Counted from the stretch's first letter, positions 1-12,227 are shown. The stretch is 64,000 nucleotides of DNA from Mesostigma viride (GCA_009746045.1 RPFO01000417.1:1-64000); one strand, 5' to 3'. Numbers and translations: made by a program. The notes: generated by a model from the sequence alone, not told the origin.

Positions 1-196
1 CAGGTTGTTTCATAACATCGCTAAATTCATGTTCACTCTTTGAGCCCGTATCATGTCCAGCCATCGAAAGGCTTGAAAACGTTCAGTAGTTAGTAATTTC
101 ATGTAAATTTTACGTGGAGAGACTCGACATCATCCTAACCTTTGTATTAACCATAGGACGAGCATTGCCAGCGCATGTCCAAGTGCTAACTTTCCC
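1..196. other. Window edge, 3' flank of the minus-strand gene
   Basis: AT-rich sequence after the stop at 197. It presumably holds the 3' UTR. I see no gene in it. Confidence 0.3.
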
Positions 197-761
197 TCAC
201 ACTTTCGAGGGCCTCTTCCGTAATTTCGCTTCCGCGATCTGCTGTTCCGTTTTCGAGTTCCTCCTCTTCTTATCGATCTCCTTTGCAGGCGCCCAGACTT
301 CCACATCCTTCCAGCTCTTGCCATCCGTCAGCTTTACCACCTTCATCGCGTAGTCCAGCGGCATCCACCACAACTTGTTCTTCAACTTCCCTCCCTTCTC
401 CCCCTCAGCGAAAAACTTAAATGCGACGTCCCTCCACTTGGTGTCGTATCCAGACACCTGCCCATAAAGCATGACGTCTTCTAGCTTGGCATACATTGGC
501 GTAGCCGTATCCTTGTTCCCTGCTTGCATAATGGCTAAAGTCCACCCATCACACCAAAAGGCCTCTGGTGCTCCGAACCCCATTTCCCCGTCCATAAGTC
601 TCATTTCCAACGTGGGCTTGTCATCATCCTCATCGCCCGCCTGACTGTCTTCCGCCCCCTTAGGCTCCTCCCGTCCGGAAGTGTCAGCATGTACAGCCGC
701 TGGTCCGAAGCCCACCGCCACATTAGCCAAGCGAAGTAACTGCTCCACATCCTCATTACCT
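197..761 (-). CDS. Last exon of the minus-strand gene
   Basis: This exon starts after a gctcgcag acceptor (GNEDVEQLLRLANVAVGF...) and ends at a stop at 197. It includes a folded-looking stretch with several Trp residues (AFWCDGWTLAIMQAGNKD; KLKNKLWWMPLDYAMKVV) and a basic C-terminus (KEIDKKRRNSKTEQQIAE). I recognise no family. Confidence 0.5.
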
Positions 762-3700
762 GCGAGCAAACCGATCATGCCATCAACGCATGACTAAAAT
801 CGAGTTAGTAGAAATCGGACTGCCAACCGTGAAAAATCAAAACACTCTACATACCAGAATTCACTCGCAGATTTTTTCTTACCCTTTTTGGCCTTTTCCT
901 TCGACCTCTGCTCGCAGGTAGACCCCGTCTGGGGGTGGGGGGCAGGCGCCGGGGCGGGTTTGGCGGGCTCGGCAACCTTGGCAGTCTTCGCGGTCTTGGG
1001 TAACTTCTTGGAAGCAACGCGCTCCTTTCCCCCGTCCTCCTCCTCTCCGCCGCCATCCTCCTCCTCCTTCTCCTCCTCATCGTCCGAATCTGAAAGCACA
1101 ACTGCTTTTCGACGCCGTTTCTGAGGCAGGGCAGGCTTGGGAGGCTTCCCCACCTTGGCCGATTTCTTGGAAGCAACGTGCTCCGCAGCCTTCCCACCCT
1201 TGGCGGATTTCTTGGTAGCAACGTGCTGCTCCTCCTCCTCCTCCTCCTCCTCCTCCTCCCCCTCCTCCTCCTCAGCATCGTCGTCCTCCTCCTCCTCCTC
1301 CTCCTCAGCATCGTCGTCCGAATCAGCCACTGCCACAACTGGCTTACGAAGCTGCTTCTTCGGTACCTGAGAAATGGCCAGAGTCGGCGGGGGAACCCGA
1401 AGCTGCTTCTTCGGTACCTGAGAACTGGGCAGAGGCGCCGGGGTGGGCAGAGTCGCCGGGGGAACCCGAAGCTGCTTCTTCGGAACCTGAAAAACGGGCT
1501 GCGACGCGGCAGGCTTGGAAGGCCCACCTCCATCATCCTCAACAAGTGACACGACTGCCCGTCGAGTCACTTGAGAAGCGGGCTTCTTCGCCGCAGGCGG
1601 ATCCGAATCACCTTCAGGCCCCGTCCTCTGTTCGGCCTGCTGCGTTCTGACCTCGACGGGGGTCTCTCCGCGGTTAGACCCTCCTGCCGGACCTCCATCC
1701 CCTCCATCCCCTCCCTCCAACAACTGTTGGTCATCCCTCTCCACCACGGCGGACGATCCCCCAGCTTCGTGGGAAGCTTTTCGCTTCTTCGCCCTTCCGA
1801 GCCTAGGCCCCCCATCACCTTCCCCCTGTTCAAGCCGCTCCCACAATTCACTCCCTTTCCCGATCCTTTCCACTATCTCTTGAAACCCCTTAATCTCCGT
1901 CTTGGTACCAAACACGATCACCATCGGTTCGAACCTGGAGAAAAAGTCGTGGGCGCAAGCCTTCAGCACATTATCGTACATCCCGCCCGGTTGGGGAATG
2001 GACGAAGCTGTCGGGCAAGGACCGAACGCCCACCACCCTCTCTGAAAGTTACTCCACTTATCACCCCAAATGTTCGCCAAGTTCAGCAGGCTCAGGCACG
2101 GAAGGGACCTGCCCAAGGGAAAGGGGCGGGCTGAAGCTGAGGCAACCTCGCCTGCCACCTGCTTGACGAGCGACTTGTCATCATCATCACCGTCTAGCCT
2201 GACAGCAAAACCAGACCCGGCGACGGCCCCAGTCCACACTCTGCCACTCATACTTCACGTCCCACTCCTCCTCCTCCTTCGCCTCCTCCTCCTTCTTCGC
2301 CTCCGTCTCCTTCCCCTTCCCCTTCCCCTTCCCCTTCTCCAGCCCCTTCACCGGCCCCTTCATCGCCGCCTCCTTCACCCCCCTTCGAGTAATCCAACTT
2401 TTGGAGCGTACTTCCTGAACGCTTCCGGAGCCAAAAGTGCCAAACCCACCGTCTTGTCCTCGCTCTCTTTTAGCAGAATCTCCTGAAAGTCGATCTTGCC
2501 ACTACTGAGATCCTTTCTCGGAATCCTCAGATGTGCGGCGTGTTTTTTGGCTTTAAGAAGGTAGGCGATGTTCCTCGTTATGATGACGGCCACATCCCAA
2601 AATTCCCGGTATCTGGCCACAATCTCCTTCCTGCCGACCGGCCGAGCGAGAGGATGGAGATTGAAGACGAGTTCGAAAATATGAGACGCCACAAACTCCT
2701 TGCCCTTTGCGTCCTTGCATTGCGCTTCCAGCGTCTCATCCTCCTTGAATCTGGCGCAAATGGTCAGCCGCAGGCACTCCAGCACATCCTTGGCGAACTC
2801 CACCAACTTGGTGAGCTTTTCCGGTCCAACCTGGCAGCTCATGATGCAATCGATCACGGCGTCCATCATAGGAAGGCTGGCCAAGTTCCTGAAAGCGGTC
2901 CAAGAGACCTTCTGGCCTTTCTTCTCCCCCTCTGCATTCGCGAATTTGCACCTTTGCATCATCACCTCCTCAGGCGCGGGTTTCGTTGAGGCAGGATCAT
3001 CAGTCTGCTCCTGTGTCAGACGGAGAAACGTGTTGGCCAGCGTGCGACTGTAAGCGGAATGCACTGAAGCAATGCTGTGGGCCGGCTTTTTCTTTCCTTC
3101 TGCTTCCTCCTCGTGTACATCCACCGCTGCCGGCTCCACATTCCCTTCCCTCCCCCCGCTTGCCGCATAGCCGGGAGGATGTACGTGAGCAGATTGGTGT
3201 AGTGGCCATCCGCAATATAGTGGCCCTTCCCACGCGTGACTTTGCCGTATAGATATAGCTTGTTGTAGTTCCACACGTCAAGCAACGCCTGGCCCAGCGT
3301 ACGATCCGCCACGGCTAAGTCCTCCGAATTCGCCCCCTTGGCGATGTCGAACAGCTTCTCCAGCTTGCCGGTCAGCACCGCCTGCGACATCAATTAACAT
3401 CGAGCGAGCAACGACAAAACTCAGTCATAAAAGGCGAGGGGTATAGCTGCGGATAGACCCTAACAAAATTCGAAAAAGAAACGGCCGACAATACGCAACG
3501 AAAATTCCAACAAAAAAAAGGAGAGGGTCTAGCTGCAGCGAGACCCTCGCAAAAAACTTGAAGCGCACACAAAAAACAACCACGAAAATTCCGAGGGTCT
3601 ACCCGCAGCTAGACCCTGCCAAAATAGATAGCTTACATCTTCTTTTGCCTTAGGTAGATTTCGCAGCTCACTCCACGACGGGAGCAGGTCGCCACCCTTG

Positions 3701-6700
3701 AGAAGAATGACGTTCGTACCCATGTAACCACCACGGAATTTCCGCAACAGGTCCTGGAAGGCGTGCTCCGCCTCCTTAGGAGTATTTGCGAAATTGGACT
3801 CCGCCCCACCCTCGCACATCATTGCCCGAACCTCTCCCCACCCGCCATCCGGCCCCCTGAGAAACGACTTTAACCCCTTAAAGTAGTGGTTCCCATCCAC
3901 CACCGCGTACCGGAGAACCAGATACGGTACCGGTACCCGTTCCTCAAAAAATTTCGGATCGTAGGACTTCATCGCAGTATTGCACAGCAGGTTGAAAACT
4001 TGCCGACTGCCCTCGATCTCCTGAGGCAAAACTGCTTCCACCTCGTCCACCTGGCGTAGGTACGCCACTCAATCCTCTCGCGAGGAAAGAGGTGGTGGAC
4101 TCCGTGTTAAGCCACACGTCGACTTCAGTATCCGAAAGGGGCCGGAAGTACCTGGACCCCACATCCTCCGCGTCAATCTTGGCGCCGTGGTGATGCTTCA
4201 GCCACTTGACGAAATCCGGCATGCACAAGATTTGCTTGTCGAACAGGTCAGGTTGAGATTCGGCAAGCGCCTGGAAAGGGAACTGCCAGACCGGGACAAC
4301 AACCTTGAAGTGCAAGGCGTTGTCCCGCGCATTGAGGAGAATGGGCGTTCTCCTTAATGGTTTCAAGGTTTAAACGCCGCTGCCTCAAAGCCTCTGGCAA
4401 AATAAGCGCGTTGACCGTCTGGATCCGCATACTGAAACATCCGGTCTGCTGAAAATCGGCCGGCCGAATCCAACGCGTTTCCCTGAGAGTATTGGCCTTC
4501 CGGATGTTCTGGTCCCTGACCTCCTTGTTCGAGTCGACCTTTTTCGAAGGCTTCCAGCTTTCAATGATAGGGTCGGTGTCCGGGTTCCCACTGCTCGTGA
4601 GCACCCCCTCCTTAAAAAGCTTGTTGAGTGACCGGAGCAGCTCAAGAAAGGGGGAGAACTCGGGCCAGTTTGGCAGGTCATCGACGTCCGCCATCCGCCT
4701 ACTCGAGCAGTACTTGACCATATCCTTCACCAGCGCGAACACGGCGTCATGACCAGGTAACTTCTTCTCCACCGTGGCGTCTTCGTCCCCCCCGTCATCC
4801 TGAAGTAAAAAATCGAAAAGGACCGCAGGATTTGCTCAAGTCAGTAATCTTTAGGCCGACCACGACATCCTGTTCAGGGACGAACAAAGTTCTGTTGGAA
4901 TAGTACCTTACTGACACTAAACACAAAGTCCCGCAGCCGGTCAGCGTCTACCCGCAGCGAGAGGTCTAAATTTTCACAACAATCGTACCTGTCCAGTTTT
5001 CTGCTGCTTCTTGGCCTCCTTAGCCTTCTCCTTCTCCGCCTTCTTCGCCTCCTTCTCCGCCGCCTTCGCCTCCGCGTTCTTCTTACTGTTGGCCTTTGCC
5101 ACCGCATTCAGCGCCCTTTTTCCCTCAGCGGCCCGACGACGAAAATCAGCCTTCATGAATTTCTCGATCTTGTCAACCTTTGCCTCTGAGTACTCCTTAG
5201 GCTGCCACTTGAAATTCTTGGTGGCTTTCGACTTCACCAGATTTGCGAATTCATATGCCAATTCACTCTTAAAGGTAGCGTCACCCAACACCTCCGTATC
5301 GAAATCGGCATCGACTTCCGCCTCAAGTCGTGTCAGGTACTTGCGAAACTCGGACCCCGCAGGTCCCTCCGAATCGACGCCATCGGGCGGAGACTTAAGC
5401 ATGATCAGGCCAACAGCAATAATATGATCCTTCGCAACCTTCTTGCGGGAATCCAGCTTTTCCCTTTCATGCTCAGTCAATGGAGGCTTCGCCGCCTTCC
5501 CCCCCGCAGTACCCCCAGCGACAGCCCCCGCCTGCATTACAAAAAAAAACGAACAAGAAGGGACTTGACCTCAGTTCGATTGTTGCACCATCGTCTCTCT
5601 GCGGAGATACCCCTCAGCACGAAAAAAATCACACGAACTCGCGGCGGATGAACGTACCTGCACAGCCACTTCTCCCTCAGCGTCTCCCCCATCCTCATCT
5701 CCTCCAGCGTTTTCATCCCCCCCATCCTCATCTCCTCCAGCGTTTTCTTCCTCTCCGGCAGCGCCTGCTGAGGCCAAACCCCCCGCCTGTCAACACCGAA
5801 TACGACAGCTCATTGGAAATCAAAATTAGTCGATATTTGTATATTTCGCATAATGCGCTCACTAAAACTTCAGGCGAAATGCAGACATCCGGATATCGTT
5901 TAATGCTTACCATTTCCATCTCGAGTCCAGACCAAATACCAGCACTGTCAACAGCCATCGCCGCAGCCGCCCCCTGAAAAAAGACAACAGATTGGTTGGG
6001 GGCACCGTTGAAATTAGCCGAACATGTCAGTCTCAATAAAAGGGTGAGGGTCTACCTGCAGCTAGACCCCATGTAAGATGCTCGTGGAAACTCGACGGAC
6101 AAGCACCCACCTTATCAACCAAGTCTGACAAATTAGGTAAATCCTCCGATACGTCCCCTGGCATGGAGCCCCCCTGCATGATATGACAGGACAAACCATG
6201 AAGGTTGGTCAGCATATAGAGCCCTATTCAGGGAATGGAAACAACCCAAATCGATAAACGATATCGGCAAGTTAACGTACCGAAACGTAGAACTTCCACC
6301 TCCTCAAAATCTTCCCCAAAGGCCATATCGGCACTTGATGGGCTCTCTCCTTTTCCAGTTGCCGCCTCAATTCCGCCTCGAAGAACAACTCGAGGGACTG
6401 CCAATGGCCTCCCGCCTCTAAATCAGACCACTCCGTGTCTGTCTTGGTTCGGATACTCTGGAGACAATCAACCAACGAGATTTGATCCAACCATTCCTGG
6501 ACGACTTCCCGGTATGGCTTATATGTCTGAATAACATGGAAGTCCTCCCGGTGCCGGAAACTTTGGATCACCTGTCCAGCCCAATCCAAAAAGAAAGCGA
6601 CCGCTTCCCGCGAAAGGCTGGCGTCCGGGCTGACAAGAAAGTCAGTCCGCCACTTAACAAAAGATTGCAGTAAGTGGTCTCTTGCCATGTCCAAATGCGC

Positions 6701-8710
6701 GATCACTTCATGTGCGCGCTCCTCCAATCCTCCTACGTCATTCATTCTTCCCGGCACAATTACGATATAGTCACTGTTGGACGTGTCAACAAATCCTTGC
6801 CTGACAATATCAAACACTTCATCTTCCGACAGTGAAGCCCTCGAATCCGCTCTCATATCTCCAGTCATGAGTTTAAAGAGCTGATGCAACGCAGTGGTTT
6901 TCAAGGTTTCCATATAGGAAGCCTCGATGCATGTGAAGCCAATGTGGACCTCGAACTTTTCAACCTCATCAAAGAGCGTCGACCATATTAAAGCACGACG
7001 GGGAAAGTAACGTCCGACATCCTCCTTCAGATTAAGGATGCACGACTGCGCGATCTTCAAAACCTCATACATGTCGTCACCAACGACCCTCTTCCCATGA
7101 ATGGCTCGCTGTGTGGCTTCGAACAATGCAAGACGGCCCAGGCGGTCGTTCTTCCAAATTATGTCTGCCGACTCCGGACGGTCCACGACGACACCGGACT
7201 TCTCTGCAAACGCTATCTCGGCCGAAAGAAAGCGGATCAAGCCTCTCAAGCCCTTTTCGGCTTTACGACTCACCCCAGACTCAGACTCAGCCTGAGCCAG
7301 GTACTGTTTCAGAATGGCCAGCGTGTCGGGCTGCAGACAACAAGAGTAAAAAAAAGGCCACACATCGTCGTCGTCAACAACCTTAACTCCTAGGTCAACG
7401 TCTCTCCGCAGCTAGACCCTTACGATCAATGTATGACATAAAATCCCACCCTTTCTACGATACACACACGCCGTTCAAGCCATCTGAAAAATGTACGTCT
7501 CACATTAATAAACATACCTGATAATCGACTGAAAATCCTTCGTGAAGAAGGGGTGGGCTCCCGTTCTCGTCCTTCTCCCCCTCAACTGCCTTCGCAGCCT
7601 CCTCCCCTTCCTCGCAGCCTCCTCCTCCATCTTCCTCGCGGCCTCTTCCGCCTTCATCCTCTCCTGTCGCATCTGCAAAAAAAGAGCGGCCTCCTCCGCA
7701 AGAATTCCCTTCGCTGCCGCCTCCGTCTTCTTCTTCGCCTCCTCCTTCTGCTTCGCCACCAGGATCCTGTGCTCCTTCTCCTGGGCAGCCTTTTTCTCCT
7801 TGTACTCCCTCTCCTCCTCCTCCCTCTCCGCCTTCTCCAGCCTCTCCTTCTCCTCCCTCTCCACCCTCTCCCTCTCCGCCTTCTCGATGGCCTCCCTCTC
7901 CGCCTTCTCCTTCTCCTTGTCCTTCTTGTCGAGAGCCGCGTATTCGTCAGCAAAGCTTGCGGCCATTGCTAACAAATCGGACAACCGCTTCTGACGCGAC
8001 TCCCGAACCGGCGATTCCGGGTCTTCAGGCCTCCCGTTAGTCTGATCGCGCTCGTCCTCCTCAACAAGCTCACTGATAGACTTCCTCAGCTTCCTGAGCT
8101 CTTTGGTGCGGTCGTCTTCCTCTACCCACTCGGCCGCAGGCTTACGCTTAGAACTGGAATGCTTGGGGGACGGCGAGCGGGACGCAGCAGCGGGGGACTT
8201 GGGTGGCGGCGAGCGGGACTTGGGGGAAGCAGAGCGGGACGGCGAGCGGGTCGCAGTTGCGGGGTTCTTGGTTGACGGCGAGGGGGACTTGCGAGAAGGA
8301 GAGCGGGACGCGGTAGCGGGGGGAACTTTGGGCGGAGAGGGGGACTTGCGGTTCGGCGAACGGGTCGCAGTTGCGGGGGACTTGGGGGACTTGCGGGGCG
8401 GCGAGCGGGACGCAGTAGCTCCGGCCGACTTGGGGGGCGGCGATGGAGACTTACGGGGCGGAGAGCGGGACGGAGCGCGAGACGCAGCAGCGAGAGAGGT
8501 GGGGGGTATAATTCTGTCCAACTCGCTGGGGGGCAAGTTGGACTTGGAGGGCGAGGGGGACTCGGTGGGGGGGGACCTCGCAAGATCTTTTACGGGACCG
8601 AACTGCAACGAAGGAAACTCCTCCGTTGCCGTTCGGTCCGGCGAGGTGTTCGCCGTCATCTTGGGTGAAACGGGAGTGGCCTTGACAGAATCGGAATAGG
8701 AGGACGACAT
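197..8710 (-). CDS. Large multi-exon gene of unknown function (whole locus)
   Basis: About ten minus-strand exons can be laid out by eye with GT...AG borders: 8710-7520, 7330-6281, 6174-6111, 5974-5911, 5786-5658, 5531-4989, 4801-3637, 3382-about 2375, about 2330-855 and 761-197, where the stop lies. The order is a Ser/Pro/Arg-rich head, a charged coiled coil, a globular part, short acidic exons, more globular sequence, then Lys/Glu-rich linkers. I recognise no family. The frame is not continuous in the exons at 4801-3637 and 3382-2375 (about three breaks), so it is either a decaying gene or has introns I missed. Most of its introns carry the 22-bp palindrome that also fills the introns of the transposase-like gene at 13.9-17.6 kb. 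This is the only sign of what it belongs to. Confidence 0.6.
855..2251 (-). CDS. Exon with globular start and long acidic/basic low-complexity tail
   Basis: About 150 residues of ordinary composition (for example NLANIWGDKWSNFQRGWWAF) are followed by about 300 residues of alternating motifs. These include three copies of a QVPKKQLRVPPATL-type repeat, Glu/Asp runs encoded by tcc repeats near 1226-1312, and KSAKxGKxxK motifs. This resembles chromatin-associated or nucleolar tails in composition only. The exon ends at a gtatgt donor. Confidence 0.5.
2375..3382 (-). CDS. Exon with helical globular sequence, one frame change
   Basis: This exon starts AVLTGKLEKLFDIAKGANSE after a gtcgcag acceptor. 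A frame change lies near 3170. It then continues for about 260 residues as a helical domain (SYSRTLANTFLRL... and DFQEILLKESEDKTVGLALL) to a stop at 2375. An alternative is splicing near 2380 into the Lys/Glu-rich segment that follows. Confidence 0.45.
3637..4801 (-). CDS. Long exon, frame not continuous
   Basis: Protein-like sequence of normal complexity runs from DDGGDEDATVEKKLPGHDAV to SELRNLPKAKED. It is distributed over more than one frame, with changes near 4350 and near 4080. Good splice signals bound it on both sides (tacttcag; gtaagc). The intron that follows (3383-3636) holds three copies of the palindrome. Either the gene is decaying or the sequence carries indels. Confidence 0.45.
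4989..5531 (-). CDS. Exon with Lys/Ala/Glu helix
   Basis: This 181-codon open exon runs from a gtaatgcag acceptor to a gtacgatt donor. The first 120 residues look folded (KLDSRKKVAKDHIIAVGLIM then EYSEAKVDKIEKFMKADF). The last 50 are a Lys/Ala/Glu-rich helix ending KKQQKTGQ. No known domain is recognised. Confidence 0.55.
5658..6174 (-). CDS. Three short exons including an acidic Gly/Asp/Glu repeat
   Basis: Short exons at 6174-6111 (GSMPGDVSEDLPNLSDLVDK), 5974-5911 (Ala-rich, ending LEMEM) and 5786-5658 lie between good GT/AG signals. The third encodes a tandem acidic repeat of the form ENAGGDEDGGD, from a 30-bp DNA duplication. The intron at 5975-6110 contains one full copy of the palindrome (6048-6069), and the intron after 5658 contains a degenerate copy (5594-5614). 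Confidence 0.5.
6281..7330 (-). CDS. Second exon: globular helical segment
   Basis: This is an uninterrupted 350-codon exon between a tgtctgcag acceptor and a gtacgt donor. The sequence is of normal complexity, rich in Leu, Glu and Phe, with recognisable start PDTLAILKQYLAQAES and end LGKILRRWKFYVS. It looks like a folded, mostly helical domain. I recognise no catalytic motif or family. The open frame and matching splice phases make it the most secure coding part of this locus. Confidence 0.65.
7520..8710 (-). CDS. First exon: Ser/Pro/Arg-rich head and coiled coil
   Basis: This exon of about 397 codons begins MSSSYSDSV. The ATG directly follows ctgcag, so it may be the true start or the first codon after a 3' splice site. 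Residues about 60-160 are repeats of the type SRSPPRKSPSP, resembling RS/SP domains of nuclear proteins. Residues about 240-390 are highly charged (AEREAIEKAERERVEREEKE type) and would form a long single helix or coiled coil. The exon ends at a clear gtatgt donor. The composition suggests a nuclear or scaffold protein, but low-complexity sequence alone cannot assign a function. Confidence 0.6.
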
Positions 8711-8854
8711 CTGCAGAACAATATCAAAAAAGCAAGTTTCACAAATGTCATTCAGAATCTGAATCGCCGGCAGAAAAACGATGGGGAGGGTCTCGCTGCA
8801 GCTAGACCCTTTCGTGGATTCTAAAAGGGACATTTAGTTTAATGCAAAACTTTG

Positions 8855-9251
8855 GCGTCTCGCTGCAGCGAGACCCTCACTTCAAGCAAAAACAAATCAT
8901 TTTTAGGGTGAGCGTAAACAAGCAACCTCCCATCATGCAAACATAAAAAAGTATACATTCCTTGGGGTCTCGCTGCAGCGAGACCCTAACGTCAAACAAA
9001 AACAAATAATTTTTAGGGTGAGCGAAGAAAGCCCCCTCCCATCTTGCAAACATTAAAAGTCGACATTCGTAGGGGTCTCGCTGCAGCGAGACCCTAACAC
9101 CGATACAAAAACAAATCATTTTAAGGGTGAGAAAAGAAAGACCCCCCATCATGAAAACATGAAAAATTGACATTCCTTGGGGTCTCGCTGCAGCGAGACC
9201 CTAACGTCAATACAAAAACAAAATTCCGAGGGTCTACCCGCAGCGAGACCC
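8855..9251. repeat. Tandem array of about 108 bp, each unit headed by the palindrome
   Basis: Palindromes at 8855, 8965, 9073 and 9180 are followed by nearly the same spacer (CTAACGTCAAACAAAAACAA..., TTTTTAGGGTGAG..., CCTCCCATC..., ACATTCCTTGG), giving a period of 107-110 bp. A further palindrome at 9230 ends the cluster, just before the minisatellite. Confidence 0.85.
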
Positions 9252-9264
9252 TTACGACCACGTA

Positions 9265-9927
9265 TAAATACATGTGGGGGGGGAAGCTACGTATAAATAC
9301 ATGTGGGGGGGGATGCTATGTATAAATGCATGTGGGGGGGTGCTGGCATTAATAATTAAATGTGGGGGGTGATGGCATGAATAAATAAATGTGGGGGGGT
9401 GCTGCCATGAATAAAAGAATGTGGGGGTGTGATGGCATGAATAAATGAATGTTGGGGGGTGCTGGCATTAATAATTAAATGTGGGGGGTGATGGCATGAA
9501 TAAATAAATGTGGGGGGGTGCTGCCATGAATAAAAGAATGTGGGGGTGTGATGGCATGAATAAATAAATGTGGGGGGGTGCTGCCATGAATAAAAGAATG
9601 TGGGGGGTGCTGCCATGAATAAAAGAATGTGGGGGTGTGATGGCATGAATAAATGAATGTTGGGGGGTGCTGGCATTAATAATTAAATGTGGGGGGGTGA
9701 TGGCATGAATAAATAAATGTGGGGGGGTGCTGCCATGAATAAAAGAATGTGGGGGTGTGATGGCATGAATAAATGAATGTTGGGGGGTGCTGGCATTAAT
9801 AATTAAATGTGGGGGGGTGATGGCATGAATAAATAAATGTGGGGGTGTGCTGCCATGAATAAAAGAATGTGGGGGGTGATGGCATTAATAATTAAATGTG
9901 GGGGGATGATGGCATGAATAAATAAAT
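9265..9927. repeat. 30-bp minisatellite, GTGGGGG-strand orientation
   Basis: About 22 units of roughly 30 bp with a GTGGGGGGGTG core followed by CTGCCATGAATAAAAGAAT or a variant (ATGGCATGAATAAATAAAT, CTGGCATTAATAATTAAAT). The first three units (9265-9335) instead carry TACGTATAAATACAT, a bridge to the second array. Open frames across it are repeat artefacts. Confidence 0.9.
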
Positions 9928-12070
9928 GATACGTAGCATCACCCCCCCACATGTATTGATACGTAGCATCACCCCCCACGTGTATTAATACGTAGCATCC
10001 CCCCCACATGTATTGATACGTAGCAGCACCCCCCACATGTATTGATACGTAGCAGCACCCCCCCACATGTATTGATACGTAGCAGCACCCCCCCACATGT
10101 ATTGATACGTAGCATCCCCCCCACATGTATTGATACGTAGCAGCACCCCCCCACATGTATTGATACGTAGCAGCACCCCCCCACATGTATTGATACGTAG
10201 CAGCACCCCCCCACATGTATTGATACGTAGCAGCACCCCCCCACATGTATTGATACGTAGCAGCACCCCCCACGTGTATTGATACGTAGCATCCCCCCCA
10301 CATGTATTGATACGTAGCAGCACCCCCCCACATGTATTGATACGTAGCAGCACCCCCCCACATGTATTGATACGTAGCAGCACCCCCCACATGTATTGAT
10401 ACGTAGCAGCACCCCCCCACATGTATTGATACGTAGCAGCACCCCCCCACGTGTATTGATACGTAGCAGCACCCCCCACGTGTATTGATACGTAGCAGCA
10501 CCCCCCCACATGTATTGATACGTAGCAGCACCCCCCCACATGTATTGATACGTAGCAGCACCCCCCACATGTATTGATACGTAGCACCCCCCCCACATGT
10601 ATTGATACGTAGCAGCACCCCCCCACATGTATTGATACGTAGCAGCACCCCCCACATGTATTGATACGTAGCAGCACCCCCCACATGTATTGATACGTAG
10701 CAGCACCCCCCCACATGTATTGATACGTAGCACCCCCCCACATGTATTGATACGTAGCAGCACCCCCCACATGTATTGATACGTAGCAGCACCCCCCCAC
10801 ATGTATTGATACGTAGCAGCACCCCCCACATGTATTGATACGTAGCAGCACCCCCCCACATGTATTGATACGTAGCAGCACCCCCCCACATGTATTGATA
10901 CGTAGCAGCACCCCCCACATGTATTGATACGTAGCAGCACCCCCCCACATGTATTGATACGTAGCAGCACCCCCCCACATGTATTGATACGTAGCAGCAC
11001 CCCCCACATGTATTGATACGTAGCAGCACCCCCCCACATGTATTGATACGTAGCAGCACCCCCCCACATGTATTGATACGTAGCAGCACCCCCCCACATG
11101 TATTGATACGTAGCAGCACCCCCCACTGTATTGATACGTAGCAGCACCCCCCACATGTATTGATACGTAGCACCCCCCCACATGTATTGATACGTAGCAG
11201 CACCCCCCCACATGTATTGATACGTAGCAGCACCCCCCCACATGTATTGATACGTAGCAGCACCCCCCCACATGTATTGATACGTAGCAGCACCCCCCCA
11301 CATGTATTGATACGTAGCAGCACCCCCCCACATGTATTGATACGTAGCAGCACCCCCCCACATGTATTGATACGTAGCAGCACCCCCCCACATGTATTGA
11401 TACGTAGCAGCACCCCCCCACATGTATTGATACGTAGCACCCCCCCACACATGTATTGATACGTAGCAGCACCCCCCCACATGTATTGATACGTAGCAGC
11501 ACCCCCCCACATGTATTGATACGTAGCAGCACCCCCCCACATGTATTGATACGTAGCAGCACCCCCCCACGTGTATTGATACGTAGCAGCACCCCCCCAC
11601 ATGTATTGATACGTAGCAGCACCCCCCCACATGTATTGATACGTAGCAGCACCCCCCCACATGTATTGATACGTAGCAGCACCCCCCCACGTGTATTGAT
11701 ACGTAGCAGCACCCCCCCACATGTATTGATACGTAGCAGCACCCCCCCACATGTATTGATACGTAGCAGCACCCCCCCACATGTATTGATACGTAGCAGC
11801 ACCCCCCCACATGTATTGATACGTAGCAGCACCCCCCCACGTGTATTGATACGTAGCAGCACCCCCCCACATGTATTGATACGTAGCAGCACCCCCCCAC
11901 ATGTATTGATACGTAGCAGCACCCCCCCACATGTATTGATACGTAGCAGCACCCCCCACGTGTATTGATACGTAGCAGCACCCCCCCACATGTATTGATA
12001 CGTAGCAGCACCCCCCCACATGTATTGATACGTAGCAGCACCCCCCCACATGTATTGATACGTAGCAGCA
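9928..12070. repeat. 30-bp minisatellite, CCCCCAC-strand orientation
   Basis: About 70 units of 29-31 bp: CATGTATTGATACGTAGCAG then CACCCCCCCA. Variation is mostly in the C-run length and A/G in CATG/CGTG. Read on the other strand, the unit is GTGGGGGGGTGCTGC plus TACGTATCAATACAT, so it shares its G-rich half with the array at 9265-9927 but is inverted relative to it. Large open frames in all minus frames exist only because the unit is about 30 bp. Confidence 0.95.
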
Positions 12071-12227
12071 CAATTTTAGTCAGCCTACCATCCACGTTGC
12101 GGCAAAAGATCACCTTTTTTTGTGTTTCGGCAAAATGAAGATTTCTTGCAAACTATCGTTATGCAGGCAGGTAGCAACGTCCGATGTTATAATCCGGCAG
12201 GTAGCATGCAAACGTCGAAACGATATG
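12071..12227. repeat. Direct repeat, copy 1 (157 bp)
   Basis: Begins CAATTTTAGTCAGCCTACCA directly after the last minisatellite unit and ends AACGTCGAAACGATATG. It is similar along its whole length to 12635-12795, with scattered substitutions (roughly four fifths identical by eye). Confidence 0.85.

Noticed and set aside
794-1545. Alternative-frame Arg- and Ser-rich open frames opposite or overlapping the Glu/Lys-rich exon
   Set aside because: Shadow frames of tcc-rich coding repeats; no start context, splice signals or normal-complexity sequence.
8855-9251. Evenly spaced palindromic repeats looking like a CRISPR array
   Set aside because: The spacers are near-identical to each other, units are ~108 bp, and the DNA is eukaryotic; it is a tandem duplication.
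9803-12113. Three overlapping minus-strand open frames of about 700 codons made of repeated CYVSIHVGG-type peptides
   Set aside because: They arise because the minisatellite unit is about 30 bp and lacks stops; all three frames are open and there is no non-repeat protein sequence.
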